In this document: positions 1-8,170 of the stretch, in pieces
Layout of the letters: each line of letters opens with the position of its first letter
How positions within the stretch are numbered: position 1 is the stretch's first letter
Origin: Sphingobacteriales bacterium
GTDB lineage: Bacteria > Bacteroidota > Bacteroidia > Chitinophagales > Chitinophagaceae
NCBI GenBank assembly: GCA_016219985.1
Contig: JACRJO010000022.1
Span: 62,001 to 126,000, forward strand
Direction of reading: 5' to 3'
DNA length: 64,000 nucleotides
Program-made: the position numbers and the translations under genes
The notes under the pieces: generated by a model
The model's database searches: none
Seen by the model: the letters and a program-made list of their open reading frames with translations, nothing else
Told to the model about the DNA's origin: nothing

Positions 1-2
1 GA

Positions 3-890
3 TTACCCGCCCGGTTTCATCCGGAATCCCTCTCTCAGTCCCTGCAGCAGTTTTCGCTTTCTTTCTTTATCAAAACCCAGCCAGAAAGCAATCCTTGATA
101 CTACCGTATAGCCGAGGGCGAAATAACGGCGGATACCCCGGAAATTTTTCCGGATAAAATAGATCTTATTGCGGTTGGAATAATATACGTAGAAAGCGGA
201 ATTGGCGCCAGCTGAAGAAGATACTTTGTGGAGCACCAGCAGCGAAGGATCATAAAATAGTTTATACCCTTTTCTCGTGGCCCGCAGCACAAAATCCGTA
301 TCATCGTAATAGGCAAAGTATTTTTCGTCCATCATCCCCACCCCAGCAAACACTTCTTTTTTTACCAGCATAAAACAGGTGGGTGCATAACTGATATGCC
401 CGGGCTGGTTGTAGGCAGGTCCGTCTTCCTTATTATACCCATAATGCACCCCCAGGGCCCTCCATTCATCCATATAGCCACCCGCCATCCACAATTTCTT
501 TTCATCATAATAACGGATCTTGGGAACAATGATGGACTCCCCCTTCTCATCAGCCAGGGAGACCAGGCGGCTGAAAAGTTCTGCCTGGTCAAATTCAATG
601 TCATTGTTGAGGAGCAACACATGCGTACAGCCTTCCTCAAGGGAAAGGCGGATGCCGGTATTGTTGCCCGCGGCCACGCCGGTATTCCCGCCGGTCTTTA
701 TATGCCGGTAAGCCGTCACCGGGTAGTCTTCCAGGCACTTTGCGATCACCCGGTCCGTGGCCTCCGACTCCGAATTATCGACCAGGTATAAAATATAGTC
801 CTTGTACAACTGCGCGGAAATACTTTTGAAAAAGCCCGGAAGCAGTTCATCCGATTTATATAAAACAGTTACCAATCCGATCCTGGCCAT
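3..890 (-). CDS. Family 2 glycosyltransferase (rhamnosyltransferase-like)
   Basis: Predicted to transfer a sugar from a nucleotide donor onto a growing surface polysaccharide at the cytoplasmic face of the inner membrane. The 295-residue protein is a GT-A fold: a nucleotide-binding start with VDNS at 37-40, the metal-binding NND at 95-97, and the acceptor-side acidic cluster DDTD at 196-199 in a context (MDEKYFAYYDD) typical of RfbF/WcaA-like enzymes. No membrane segment is evident. It lies 6 bp downstream of the epimerase gene, so the two are probably co-transcribed. The TAA stop is just inside the window edge, so the gene is complete. Family is clear; donor and acceptor cannot be told from sequence. 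Confidence 0.9.
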   Translation of the reverse strand: MARIGLVTVLYKSDELLPGFFKSISAQLYKDYILYLVDNSESEATDRVIAKCLEDYPVTAYRHIKTGGNTGVAAGNNTGIRLSLEEGCTHVLLLNNDIEFDQAELFSRLVSLADEKGESIIVPKIRYYDEKKLWMAGGYMDEWRALGVHYGYNKEDGPAYNQPGHISYAPTCFMLVKKEVFAGVGMMDEKYFAYYDDTDFVLRATRKGYKLFYDPSLLVLHKVSSSAGANSAFYVYYSNRNKIYFIRKNFRGIRRYFALGYTVVSRIAFWLGFDKERKRKLLQGLREGFRMKPGG

Positions 891-896
891 ATTGCA

Positions 897-2039
897 TTAT
901 TTCATCAATCCCTTTGATTTCATTTCAGCGATGGACTCATCATAGCGGCTGGCCTGAACCTGCTGACCAGTCACCCAGTCCGTAAATTGCCGCAATCCTT
1001 CCCGGAAGAATACCGCAGGCTTGAAACCGAGCAGCCGTTCTATTTTTTGCATATCGGCATAATTATGCCGGATATCGCCGAGGCGGTAATTACCGGTCAC
1101 CGTAACCGGCACCTCCGATTTATAAAATTCTTTAAGCAGGGTTGCCACTTCCAGCACAGGAACCGCCACCCCGGTCCCCACATTGAAGACCTGTCCGTTG
1201 GCCTCCTCTTTTTCAATGCCGAGGAATGTAGCCCGGATCACATCGCTGATAAACACAAAATCGCGGCTTTCTTTCCCGTCTTCAAAAATATTGATGGGTT
1301 TATTGTTCCGGATGAGGGTGGAAAAGATGGACAGGATGCCGGTATAGGGATTGGTCAGTGACTGACCGGGACCATATACATTCTGGTAACGAAAGGCCAC
1401 CGGGGCAATACCGAGGGCCGGGCAAACGGTCATGACCATCTGTTCCTGGTTTTGCTTGGTAATTCCATATACCGAGGAAGGATGGATCTTTGATTCCTCA
1501 TCAGTGGCGGTTAGCTGCAATGGTTTCGCCGTACCGGGATATGTCACTTCAAACTGACCGGCATCCATCGCAGCTGCCTTGCGGTGCCCCGGGTAAACAA
1601 CGCCCAGTTCCTCCGAAATATATTTACCTTCTCCATAGATAGCGCGGGAAGAAGCAATTACCACTTTACGGACAGCCGTTTTTTGGTTCGCCAGGATATC
1701 GAGCATCAGGGCGGTGCCCCCGATATTCACGTCCGTGTAATGGCTGATCTGGTACATGGATTGCCCTGTACCTGTCTCCGCCGCCAGGTGCACAATTACT
1801 TCATTGTCACCAATGGCTTTTTGCCAGTCGGACCGGGAAGTCACGGTCCCCCGGATAAAACTGACTTTATCCTTAATGGAATTATATAATGGAGAACTTT
1901 GTTCCGGTTCTTTTCCGTGGATTTGTTCGGATAAATTATCGAGTACGGTTACCCGGATCCCCTTCCCCGTCAGGTACAGGGCCAGTCCCGATCCGATAAA
2001 CCCGGCCCCGCCGGTGATCAATACTTTCTGGTAACTCAT
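897..2039 (-). CDS. NAD-dependent epimerase/dehydratase (dTDP-rhamnose 4-epimerase-like)
   Basis: An extended short-chain dehydrogenase that should interconvert or dehydrate a nucleotide sugar for the neighbouring glycosyltransferase. The Rossmann motif TGGAGFIG is at 9-16 and the catalytic pair Y191/K195 is in YGITK. Between strand 5 (SSRAIYGEG, 130-138) and the catalytic Tyr sits an insertion of about 40 residues, a layout I associate with dTDP-L-rhamnose 4-epimerases of the WbiB type. Those often carry a CxxC pair in the insertion; none is seen here. At 380 residues it is longer than GalE-type enzymes, mainly because of this insertion. It lies 11 bp after the acyltransferase gene. The superfamily is certain; the substrate is an inference. 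Confidence 0.85.
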   Translation of the reverse strand: MSYQKVLITGGAGFIGSGLALYLTGKGIRVTVLDNLSEQIHGKEPEQSSPLYNSIKDKVSFIRGTVTSRSDWQKAIGDNEVIVHLAAETGTGQSMYQISHYTDVNIGGTALMLDILANQKTAVRKVVIASSRAIYGEGKYISEELGVVYPGHRKAAAMDAGQFEVTYPGTAKPLQLTATDEESKIHPSSVYGITKQNQEQMVMTVCPALGIAPVAFRYQNVYGPGQSLTNPYTGILSIFSTLIRNNKPINIFEDGKESRDFVFISDVIRATFLGIEKEEANGQVFNVGTGVAVPVLEVATLLKEFYKSEVPVTVTGNYRLGDIRHNYADMQKIERLLGFKPAVFFREGLRQFTDWVTGQQVQASRYDESIAEMKSKGLMK

Positions 2040-2050
2040 GGTTTCAGTTT

Positions 2051-2644
2051 TCAGCTAAAATTTCCTTCTTTATCCGTTTTTCTCCATTCCTTTCTATCGT
2101 GATCATACCGTTTAATGATAATGGCAGGCGCCCCGGCGGCCACGCAGTAATCCGGGATATCGCGGGTCACCACGCTGTTGGCGCCAATCACGCTGTTTAC
2201 CCCAACAGAAGCCCCCACTACGCAAACATTTTCTCCCAACCAGGCCCCGTCTTTTATAATAACGGAGGCTAACTGTTCTACCGGCTGATCAATAACCGGT
2301 ATATTGATATCCTTATACCCATGCAGGTTATCGCTCAGGTAGACTTTATCTGCGATCAGCACTTTTTTCCCGATCTCAATCCGGGAAGTGGCGTAAAAAT
2401 GGCAGAAGCGGCCCACATAAGTACCTTCCCCGATACGGAGACTGCATTGGGTATCCCCGGTCAGGGGCAGGCAGGCCAGCCATCCGCGGCTGTTGATATA
2501 GGCCCCTGGGCCGATATGGATATTCTTTGCCCCTTCCAGTTTGGTTTGCAGGAGGCGGGCACGGGTTCCCAGGCTGCCCAGTTGCACTTTGTACATCGGG
2601 TACCTGAACAGGTAATAGAATACTAAATGGAGCTTCCTGAACAT
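2051..2644 (-). CDS. Left-handed beta-helix (hexapeptide-repeat) acyltransferase
   Basis: A 197-residue acyltransferase of the WcaF/maltose O-acetyltransferase kind, expected to acetylate a sugar of the surface polysaccharide. The middle and C-terminal parts show imperfect hexapeptide repeats (IGPGAYI, IGEGTYV, IGKKVLI, GENVCVVGASVGVNSVIGANSVV), followed by the usual closing segment DYCVAAGAPAIIIKRYD. The repeats form the beta helix that trimerises and binds acyl-CoA. It is the first gene of a tight minus-strand group with the epimerase and glycosyltransferase (gaps of 11 and 6 bp), which supports a shared job. The acceptor is unknown. Confidence 0.85.
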   Translation of the reverse strand: MFRKLHLVFYYLFRYPMYKVQLGSLGTRARLLQTKLEGAKNIHIGPGAYINSRGWLACLPLTGDTQCSLRIGEGTYVGRFCHFYATSRIEIGKKVLIADKVYLSDNLHGYKDINIPVIDQPVEQLASVIIKDGAWLGENVCVVGASVGVNSVIGANSVVTRDIPDYCVAAGAPAIIIKRYDHDRKEWRKTDKEGNFS

Positions 2645-2756
2645 GTAAAATCGGGTTGAGGCCGGCCCTTTACGGCCCGGGGAATGTGGCAGGCAAGGTA
2701 ATACATTTTGGCTAATCGCCCGGTCAGGCCCGCCTCCCGGTAACCTGTAAAATAGT

Positions 2757-2764
2757 TACATTTG
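2757..2764 (+). promoter_or_regulatory. Bacteroidota -7 box before the GT9-like gene
   Basis: TACATTTG matches the Bacteroidota -7 consensus TAnnTTTG and lies 26 bp before the ATG at 2791. I do not see a good TTG -33 element at the usual distance. A CCGG-AAAA-CCGG mini-hairpin lies between the box and the start codon. Confidence 0.4.
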
Positions 2765-2790
2765 AGCCCGCCGGAAAACCGGTTTGAATC

Positions 2791-3669
2791 ATGAATATTC
2801 TTGAGCGTTTATACATTGCGGTTTTTAAGGAAAAGGCCAAAAGAAAACTCTTTAGCCGGGGGCTTGCCCGGGTCAGTCCGCCCAACCTGGAACCGGTATT
2901 GCGGAAAGATGCCGTGCATTTTAAACATTTCGGTTTGATCGGGGATATTATTTATGCCATTCCCGCCATGAAGGTCCTGGCTGGTGACCGGAAGATCCAC
3001 CTGCACCTGCAGATCAACCAGAAGACGCTCTATAAAAAAAGCATGAAGCATCCTAACGAAGGAAAGATCCTGACCGAAAAAAGTGTGTCGATGCTGGCTC
3101 CTCTCCTGCTGTCCCAGCCGGAGTTTGCGGTATGTGATATACTTACGGACCAGCCGGTTGATTATGACCTGGACGAATTCCGGAACTATCCCTTTGATTA
3201 CAACACGAATCATATCTGCCGCTGGTATTTTCATATGTATGGGATTACAGCCGACCTGGGCCAGCCCTGGCTGAGGGTGAACCCGGACCATTCCTTCAAA
3301 GACGAAATCGTTATTGCCCGCAGTTTCCGTTACCGGGCCCCGGGGATCAGCTATGATTTTCTTCGGAATTACCCGGATATCACGTTCGTGGGGCTGAAAG
3401 AAGAATACGAGGACATGAAGAAAGCGATCCCGGGGCTAAAGTACCGGGTGGTAACGGATTTCCTGGAGTTCGCGCAGATCATTGCCGGCTGTAAATTCTT
3501 TATCGGCAACCAGTCCTTCCCTTTTGCCGTAGCCGAGGGGCTGAAGGTAAAAAGGGTGCTGGAGCTCTGTTTCGAGTGCCCCAATGTGATCCCGGAGGGG
3601 AAGGATGCCTATGATTTCTGCTACCAGCCGCAGTTTGAGAAGATCGTGCGGGAATTGTATTATCAATAA
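2791..3669 (+). CDS. GT9-like (heptosyltransferase-related) protein
   Basis: A 292-residue protein with the outline of ADP-heptose/LPS heptosyltransferases (GT-B fold). The N-terminal motif FGLIGDIIYAIPAMK at about 49-63 resembles the GDhvhatPAl loop of that family. The C-terminal FIGNQSFPFAVAEGL resembles the donor-site region where GT9 enzymes read hGxDSGxxHlAaal. It is shorter than classic GT9 proteins (about 350 residues) and the central part is divergent, so it may be an inactive or distantly related member. Its place beside polysaccharide genes supports a glycan role. It is transcribed away from the acyltransferase group with its own -7 box. The start at 2791 gives the full Rossmann beginning. 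Confidence 0.6.
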   Translation: MNILERLYIAVFKEKAKRKLFSRGLARVSPPNLEPVLRKDAVHFKHFGLIGDIIYAIPAMKVLAGDRKIHLHLQINQKTLYKKSMKHPNEGKILTEKSVSMLAPLLLSQPEFAVCDILTDQPVDYDLDEFRNYPFDYNTNHICRWYFHMYGITADLGQPWLRVNPDHSFKDEIVIARSFRYRAPGISYDFLRNYPDITFVGLKEEYEDMKKAIPGLKYRVVTDFLEFAQIIAGCKFFIGNQSFPFAVAEGLKVKRVLELCFECPNVIPEGKDAYDFCYQPQFEKIVRELYYQ

Positions 3670-3672
3670 TCG

Positions 3673-3703
3673 TTGCAAAAATAAACCACTATTTATATCT
3701 TCG
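3673..3703 (+). promoter_or_regulatory. Promoter of the LamG lipoprotein gene
   Basis: A TTG at 3673-3675 is followed after 20 bp by TATCTTCG at 3696-3703, a 7/8 match to TAnnTTTG. Transcription would begin about 30 bp before the ATG at 3740, which supports that start over an upstream in-frame start at 3605 that would overlap the preceding gene. Confidence 0.5.
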
Positions 3704-3739
3704 GGCCAGAACCTCTATCCATTCATTAAAAATTCAGCA

Positions 3740-4489
3740 ATGAAGCATCTCTTTTTTACCGTACTAGTCGCAATTCTATTTACCAGTTGCACCAAAAACG
3801 AGGACAATACCCCCGTACTGGTATCAACTTTGCCAGATGGACTCGTGGCACATTACCCGTTTATTGGAAACGCAAACGACACTACCGTTAATGCTAATCA
3901 TGGGACAGTTTCCGGGGCCCTACTTACGTCTGACAGATTCGGAAACAGCAACCAGGCTTATTTGTTTGACGGCATAAACGATCATATAATAATAAACGAC
4001 AGCCCTTCTCTTAATCTGAAGGAGAGCTTCTCCATTTCTGCCTGGGTCAGTCCTGATGATTATCACAACCCGGGTATTGTGGTTTGGCACGGCGATCCTG
4101 CCTATGCAAAAGACCCATTCATTTTATATTTCACAGACAGACCCGGCTACAACAGCATTGGAGTACGTAAAGATGTAGGTGACGGAACCACGATCAACGA
4201 AGCATTTGCTCCCCCGAATGTGATCTTCTCAGGAATTTGGTCCCATGTAGTAGGTGTTTGCAATGCAGCCACCAAGCAGATGAAACTTTATATTAACGGC
4301 GAATTATTGAAAATAGTATCCGTAACTGACATGTCAATAGGATACAGTACTGCCGGCCTCTGGACCTTGATCGGGGCCGCTCAAAGCACAGCAGGTATTG
4401 ACAAATTTTTTAAAGGGAAAATTGACGAAATACGGATTTACAACAGGGAACTGACACAATCCGAAATCACCGAGATATTCAAATTATAA
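3740..4489 (+). CDS. LamG-domain lipoprotein
   Basis: A 249-residue lipoprotein: residues 1-16 form a signal peptide ending in FTSC, with the lipidated Cys at 17. The rest is one concanavalin A-like LamG/LamGL domain (about 35-245), recognisable by GLVAHYPFIGNANDTTVNANHG, the SFSISAWVSPD strand, LYINGELL and the closing KIDEIRIYNRELTQSEI. Such domains bind glycans or act as protein-protein modules at the cell surface. An in-frame start exists at 3605, but it lies inside the previous gene and would place the lipoprotein signal internally, so 3740 is chosen. It precedes two methyltransferase genes (gap 7 bp) and resembles the LamG domains at 8.2 and 10.1 kb. Ligand unknown. Confidence 0.85.
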   Translation: MKHLFFTVLVAILFTSCTKNEDNTPVLVSTLPDGLVAHYPFIGNANDTTVNANHGTVSGALLTSDRFGNSNQAYLFDGINDHIIINDSPSLNLKESFSISAWVSPDDYHNPGIVVWHGDPAYAKDPFILYFTDRPGYNSIGVRKDVGDGTTINEAFAPPNVIFSGIWSHVVGVCNAATKQMKLYINGELLKIVSVTDMSIGYSTAGLWTLIGAAQSTAGIDKFFKGKIDEIRIYNRELTQSEITEIFKL

Positions 4490-4496
4490 CCCGAAG

Positions 4497-5225
4497 ATGG
4501 CAGATCAGGTAAACGACGATATTAAGAAAAGCACCTACTTCTCTAACCGGAATGTAACAGGCAGTTCCTATGCCGATTACAAGCTACCCCGGTATCTTAC
4601 CCCTTATTTTACCGATTCGGATAAGGAGCTTGACATCCTTGATATCGGGTGCGGACTGGGGCAAACACTCAGCTACCTGAAAAACAAGGGATTTAAAAAT
4701 CTATACGGAATTGATATTAATGACGAGTCCATTTCCCTGTGTCGTAAGAACGGGCTAACAGTAGAAAAAGTAAACGATACCCGGGAATTCGCAGTAACAG
4801 CCGGCAGGCGATTTGACCGGATTGTAATGAGCCACGTGCTTGAGCATATCCGGAAAGAAGACATGATTGACACCTTGATTCACATTAAAAAATACCTGCT
4901 GAAAGAGGGAGGTGTGTTTCTGCTGATGGTGCCCAATGCACAATCCTATACCGGCTCATACTGGCGCTATGAAGATTTCACCCACAATATCCTTTTCACT
5001 GCGGGTTCCTGTATCTATGTTTTGAGAGCTGCTGGCTTCACTGATATTCAGTTCATCGACCACGACGGAACCCGGCACATGAACCCGGCGAAAAGAATGT
5101 TTATTAAATTACTGATCGGGTATCACAAACTGAAAGAAGATGTCTGGAACAAGATTCTGCAGACTTCCTTTCATAAAGGCAGCCCCCGGATCTACACATT
5201 TGAACTCAAGGTGGCAGCCAGGTAA
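4497..5225 (+). CDS. Class I SAM-dependent methyltransferase
   Basis: A 242-residue methyltransferase of the Methyltransf_23 kind. The SAM-binding motif I reads LDIGCGLGQTL at about 43-53, the acidic residue of motif II is in GIDINDES, and MSHVLEHI matches the post-motif seen in enzymes modifying sugars or small lipophilic molecules. No membrane segment. It sits 7 bp after the LamG lipoprotein gene and 17 bp before a FkbM-type methyltransferase gene, so the three are likely one transcript. A role in methylating a surface glycan fits the location but is inference. Confidence 0.8.
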   Translation: MADQVNDDIKKSTYFSNRNVTGSSYADYKLPRYLTPYFTDSDKELDILDIGCGLGQTLSYLKNKGFKNLYGIDINDESISLCRKNGLTVEKVNDTREFAVTAGRRFDRIVMSHVLEHIRKEDMIDTLIHIKKYLLKEGGVFLLMVPNAQSYTGSYWRYEDFTHNILFTAGSCIYVLRAAGFTDIQFIDHDGTRHMNPAKRMFIKLLIGYHKLKEDVWNKILQTSFHKGSPRIYTFELKVAAR

Positions 5226-5242
5226 GAAATTATACAGCAAGC

Positions 5243-5977
5243 ATGATCAAAGCGTTTCTCAAGAAGTGGTTAGCAAGAGCCGTATTCCCCCACCTGCGTT
5301 CCAGCTATTCGCAAAGCGGCGAAGATATCATACTATGCGACCTGTTCTCCAGGCTGGGGATCGACCGCCCTTCGTACCTGGATATCGGGGCCAATGAACC
5401 TGTTGCGCTGAGCAACACTTACCGGCTTTATAAAAGAGGCAGCCGGGGAGTTTGCCTGGAGCCCAATCCCCGGCTTTACCGGAAATTCTTATCCAAAAGA
5501 AAAGGCGATACAGTTTTAAATGCAGGTGTCGCTTTTGATAACAGGACTGAAGCCGATTACTACCTGTTTGAGGGGAATGCCCACGGTTTCAGCACTTTTT
5601 CCAAGGCGGATGCGGATTTCTGGGTGCATACCGGGAATGAAAAGGTAGGGCGCTTTAAAATTGAAAGTGTAATAAGAACACCCCTTCTTTCGATAAACGA
5701 GATCCTGCAAAAACATTTCCCATCCCATCCCAACCTGATCTCCATTGATGTGGAAGGGCTGGACCTCCAGATTTTGAAAATGATCGATTTCTCCTCCTGC
5801 CAAATTGAAGTAATCTGCGTGGAAACGCTGGTCTACAAAGAAAATAACAAGGAAACTAAAAACGACGAATTAATCAATTTTCTGAAAGAAGCCGGGTATT
5901 TTAGATATGCCGATACATATATAAATACTATTTTTTGCCGGAAAGAAGCTTACAAAGCTTTTGACAGGAATGATTGA
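5243..5977 (+). CDS. FkbM family methyltransferase
   Basis: A 244-residue FkbM-type O-methyltransferase. The SAM site is the DIGANEP motif at about 48-54, preceded by the characteristic YSQSGEDIIL segment. The second family signature ISIDVEGLDLQILKMIDF contains the conserved DVEG. This family methylates hydroxyls on sugars or polyketides, and in glycan clusters it usually acts on O-antigen or exopolysaccharide sugars. It is the last gene of the plus-strand group; the next gene is convergent (gap 21 bp). Family assignment is firm, substrate unknown. Confidence 0.85.
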   Translation: MIKAFLKKWLARAVFPHLRSSYSQSGEDIILCDLFSRLGIDRPSYLDIGANEPVALSNTYRLYKRGSRGVCLEPNPRLYRKFLSKRKGDTVLNAGVAFDNRTEADYYLFEGNAHGFSTFSKADADFWVHTGNEKVGRFKIESVIRTPLLSINEILQKHFPSHPNLISIDVEGLDLQILKMIDFSSCQIEVICVETLVYKENNKETKNDELINFLKEAGYFRYADTYINTIFCRKEAYKAFDRND

Positions 5978-5998
5978 AGCACGCAGTTCCTCCGCTGG

Positions 5999-6742
5999 TC
6001 AGATATCCCGGATCACTTCCAGGAACCGTTGCATGCCTTTTCTCTTTTGTTCATCCAGCAGGTAGCTCAGGTGCAGGGTATAATATTTTCGCAGATCATA
6101 CAGCGGGTAAGGGTTAGCAGCAACGATTTCATCAATATGCTGCAGTCCCAGGGCATTGGCCTCATTGAAAAGGCGCACAAAATCATCCGACAAGGGTCGG
6201 GTACTCACCCAGGCCGCAAAGACAAAAGGAAGGCCCGTGATCTTTTTCCATTCTGACCCCAGGTCATAGATAAAAGTTGATATTTTGCGTTGCTCCAGGG
6301 CCCGGTCACCGATAACCAGCCCGGCGCTTGTCCCCCTGATCTCCTGCCGGTAATCCTCCCCCCTGGCATGGATAAGCTCCGGTCTTATTCCCCAGTATTC
6401 CTTCATCAGGAAAAGCAGCAGGGCTACGGAGGTACGGCTCTGGTAATCCAGGTACACTCTCTCAATTTCCTGCATCGGTACTTCGCTGAAAAGCGCTACC
6501 GAAGCGATCTCCCCTTCCGTACCAATACAATAATCCCCCACGATATGGTATTCCGGCAGTTGCGGAATCGCGGCTACGGGGACCAGTCCCAGGTCAATCT
6601 CCCCGCTGATCAGCATCTTTGCGATGTTGGCCGGATAATCCCCGGTCATTTCGATGCGTTCCGACACCGGGGGCATTTCCAGTCCATAAACCAGGGGTTT
6701 TGTATTGAGGTAGTTAACAATGCCTGTGCGAATCTTCTCCAT
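5999..6742 (-). CDS. mqnA: Chorismate dehydratase MqnA (futalosine menaquinone pathway)
   Basis: Converts chorismate to 3-[(1-carboxyvinyl)oxy]benzoate, the entry step of the futalosine route to menaquinone, in the cytoplasm. The 247-residue protein has the periplasmic-binding-protein-like fold of the MqnA/MqnD family: it begins IRTGIVNYLNTKPLVYGL, contains GEIDLGLVPVAAIP and YCIGTEGEIASVALFS, and has the DYQSRTSVALLLFLMKE segment lining the substrate cleft. An in-frame start exists 36 bp upstream, but the -7 box TACCTTTG lies inside that extension, so the start at 6742 is chosen. It is divergent from purB. No other menaquinone gene is visible in the window. Confidence 0.88.
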   Translation of the reverse strand: MEKIRTGIVNYLNTKPLVYGLEMPPVSERIEMTGDYPANIAKMLISGEIDLGLVPVAAIPQLPEYHIVGDYCIGTEGEIASVALFSEVPMQEIERVYLDYQSRTSVALLLFLMKEYWGIRPELIHARGEDYRQEIRGTSAGLVIGDRALEQRKISTFIYDLGSEWKKITGLPFVFAAWVSTRPLSDDFVRLFNEANALGLQHIDEIVAANPYPLYDLRKYYTLHLSYLLDEQKRKGMQRFLEVIRDI

Positions 6743-6748
6743 TTGGTT

Positions 6749-6769
6749 TACTTTTGCGTTACAAAGGTA
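6749..6769. promoter_or_regulatory. Interleaved divergent promoters of mqnA and purB
   Basis: Two TAnnTTTG boxes lie within 21 bp on opposite strands. TACTTTTG at 6749-6756 (plus) points to purB. TACCTTTG, read on the minus strand at 6769-6762, points to mqnA. The two starts are only 57 bp apart, so polymerases on the two promoters would interfere. The -33 elements are not convincing. Confidence 0.5.
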
Positions 6770-6799
6770 AAGGAACAAGGTCTTCTATAAACATCTCTC

Positions 6800-8143
6800 A
6801 TGGAACTTACACCCCTCACCGCGATCTCCGCCATTGATGGCCGTTACCGCAAACAGGTACAGCACCTGGATGAATTCTTTTCAGAATACGGGCTGATGAA
6901 ATACCGGGTCCTGGTGGAAATCCAATACCTCCTGTTCCTGGAAAAAAAGAAATTCTTCAAACTGACAGGCAAGGCGATCAAACACCTCGAAAAGCTGGCT
7001 GAAAATTTCGGACCGGAAGATGCACAGGAGATCAAACAGATTGAATATACCACCAATCACGATGTAAAGGCGGTGGAGTATTTCCTGAAGAATGAACTGG
7101 AAAAATGCGGGGCGGCCGCCGCAAAAGAATGGGTCCATTTCGGGCTTACCTCGCAAGACATCAATAATACCGCCATCCCCCTGTCCTGGAAACACGCGGT
7201 GGAATACGAATACCTCCCGGCCCTGCTGAACCTGAATACCGAACTGAAATTAATAGCAGATGAATGGAAGGATATTCCCCTGCTGGCGCATACGCACGGG
7301 CAACCGGCCAGTCCCACCCGGCTGGGAAAGGAAATCATGGTGTTTGTGGAACGGATCCAGAACCAGGTGGAGCAATTCATTGGCATTCCCTTTTCCGGAA
7401 AATTCGGAGGCGCCACGGGCAACTTCAATGCCCATCATATTGCATTCCCCAAGACAGACTGGATCAAATTCGGCAACGAGTTCCTGCAGCAACTGGGATT
7501 GAGCCGGCAGCAATTTACCACCCAGATCGAACACTATGACAGCCTGGCCGCTCATTTCGATTGCATGAAGCGGATCAATAATATCCTGATCGATTTTTGC
7601 CGGGATACCTGGACCTATGTATCCATGGAATATTTCCGCCAAAAAACAATAAAAGGAGAAGTTGGCTCTTCCGCCATGCCACATAAAGTAAATCCTATTG
7701 ATTTTGAAAATGCCGAAGGCAACCTGGGACTGGCCAATGCCATCCTGGAGCACCTGTCAGCCAAACTCCCGGTATCCAGGCTGCAGCGTGACCTGACGGA
7801 TTCCACCGTATTACGGAATATCGGGGTGCCTTTTGCTCATACCCTGATCGCCTTCCGTTCCATTGAAAAAGGGTTGAGCAAATTAGTGGTCAATGATGCA
7901 AAGATCTACGAGGACCTGGACAATAACTGGGCCGTGGTGGCCGAGGCCATTCAGACTGTTTTACGCAGGGAAAAGTACCCGAATCCCTATGAGGCATTAA
8001 AAGAACTGACCCGGGGAAACAACAAGATCGATAAAAAAGCGATCCAGGAGTTTATTGACGGACTTAAAGTAAGTGAGGCCCTGAAAAAAGAACTGAAAAA
8101 AATCAGCCCGCATAATTATACAGGGATCAATCCTTTTAAGTAA
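6800..8143 (+). CDS. purB: Adenylosuccinate lyase
   Basis: Catalyses two steps of purine synthesis: release of fumarate from SAICAR to give AICAR, and from adenylosuccinate to give AMP. At 447 residues it has the length of E. coli-type PurB. The fumarase/aspartase superfamily signature GSSAMPHKVNP is at 289-299, with the catalytic serine loop. HFGLTSQDINNT and THGQPASPTRLGKE are the other two conserved active-site regions. It begins MELTPLTAISAIDGRY, a typical start. Cytoplasmic homotetramer by family knowledge. Transcribed divergently from mqnA; a LamG protein gene follows after 27 bp. Confidence 0.95.
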   Translation: MELTPLTAISAIDGRYRKQVQHLDEFFSEYGLMKYRVLVEIQYLLFLEKKKFFKLTGKAIKHLEKLAENFGPEDAQEIKQIEYTTNHDVKAVEYFLKNELEKCGAAAAKEWVHFGLTSQDINNTAIPLSWKHAVEYEYLPALLNLNTELKLIADEWKDIPLLAHTHGQPASPTRLGKEIMVFVERIQNQVEQFIGIPFSGKFGGATGNFNAHHIAFPKTDWIKFGNEFLQQLGLSRQQFTTQIEHYDSLAAHFDCMKRINNILIDFCRDTWTYVSMEYFRQKTIKGEVGSSAMPHKVNPIDFENAEGNLGLANAILEHLSAKLPVSRLQRDLTDSTVLRNIGVPFAHTLIAFRSIEKGLSKLVVNDAKIYEDLDNNWAVVAEAIQTVLRREKYPNPYEALKELTRGNNKIDKKAIQEFIDGLKVSEALKKELKKISPHNYTGINPFK

Positions 8144-8170
8144 ATTCAGGCTTGATTTAGTTTTCTGTAC

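Noticed and set aside
396..791. Plus-strand 131-codon open frame within the glycosyltransferase gene
   Set aside because: It is a shadow of the GT2 gene on the other strand with no domain or start signal.
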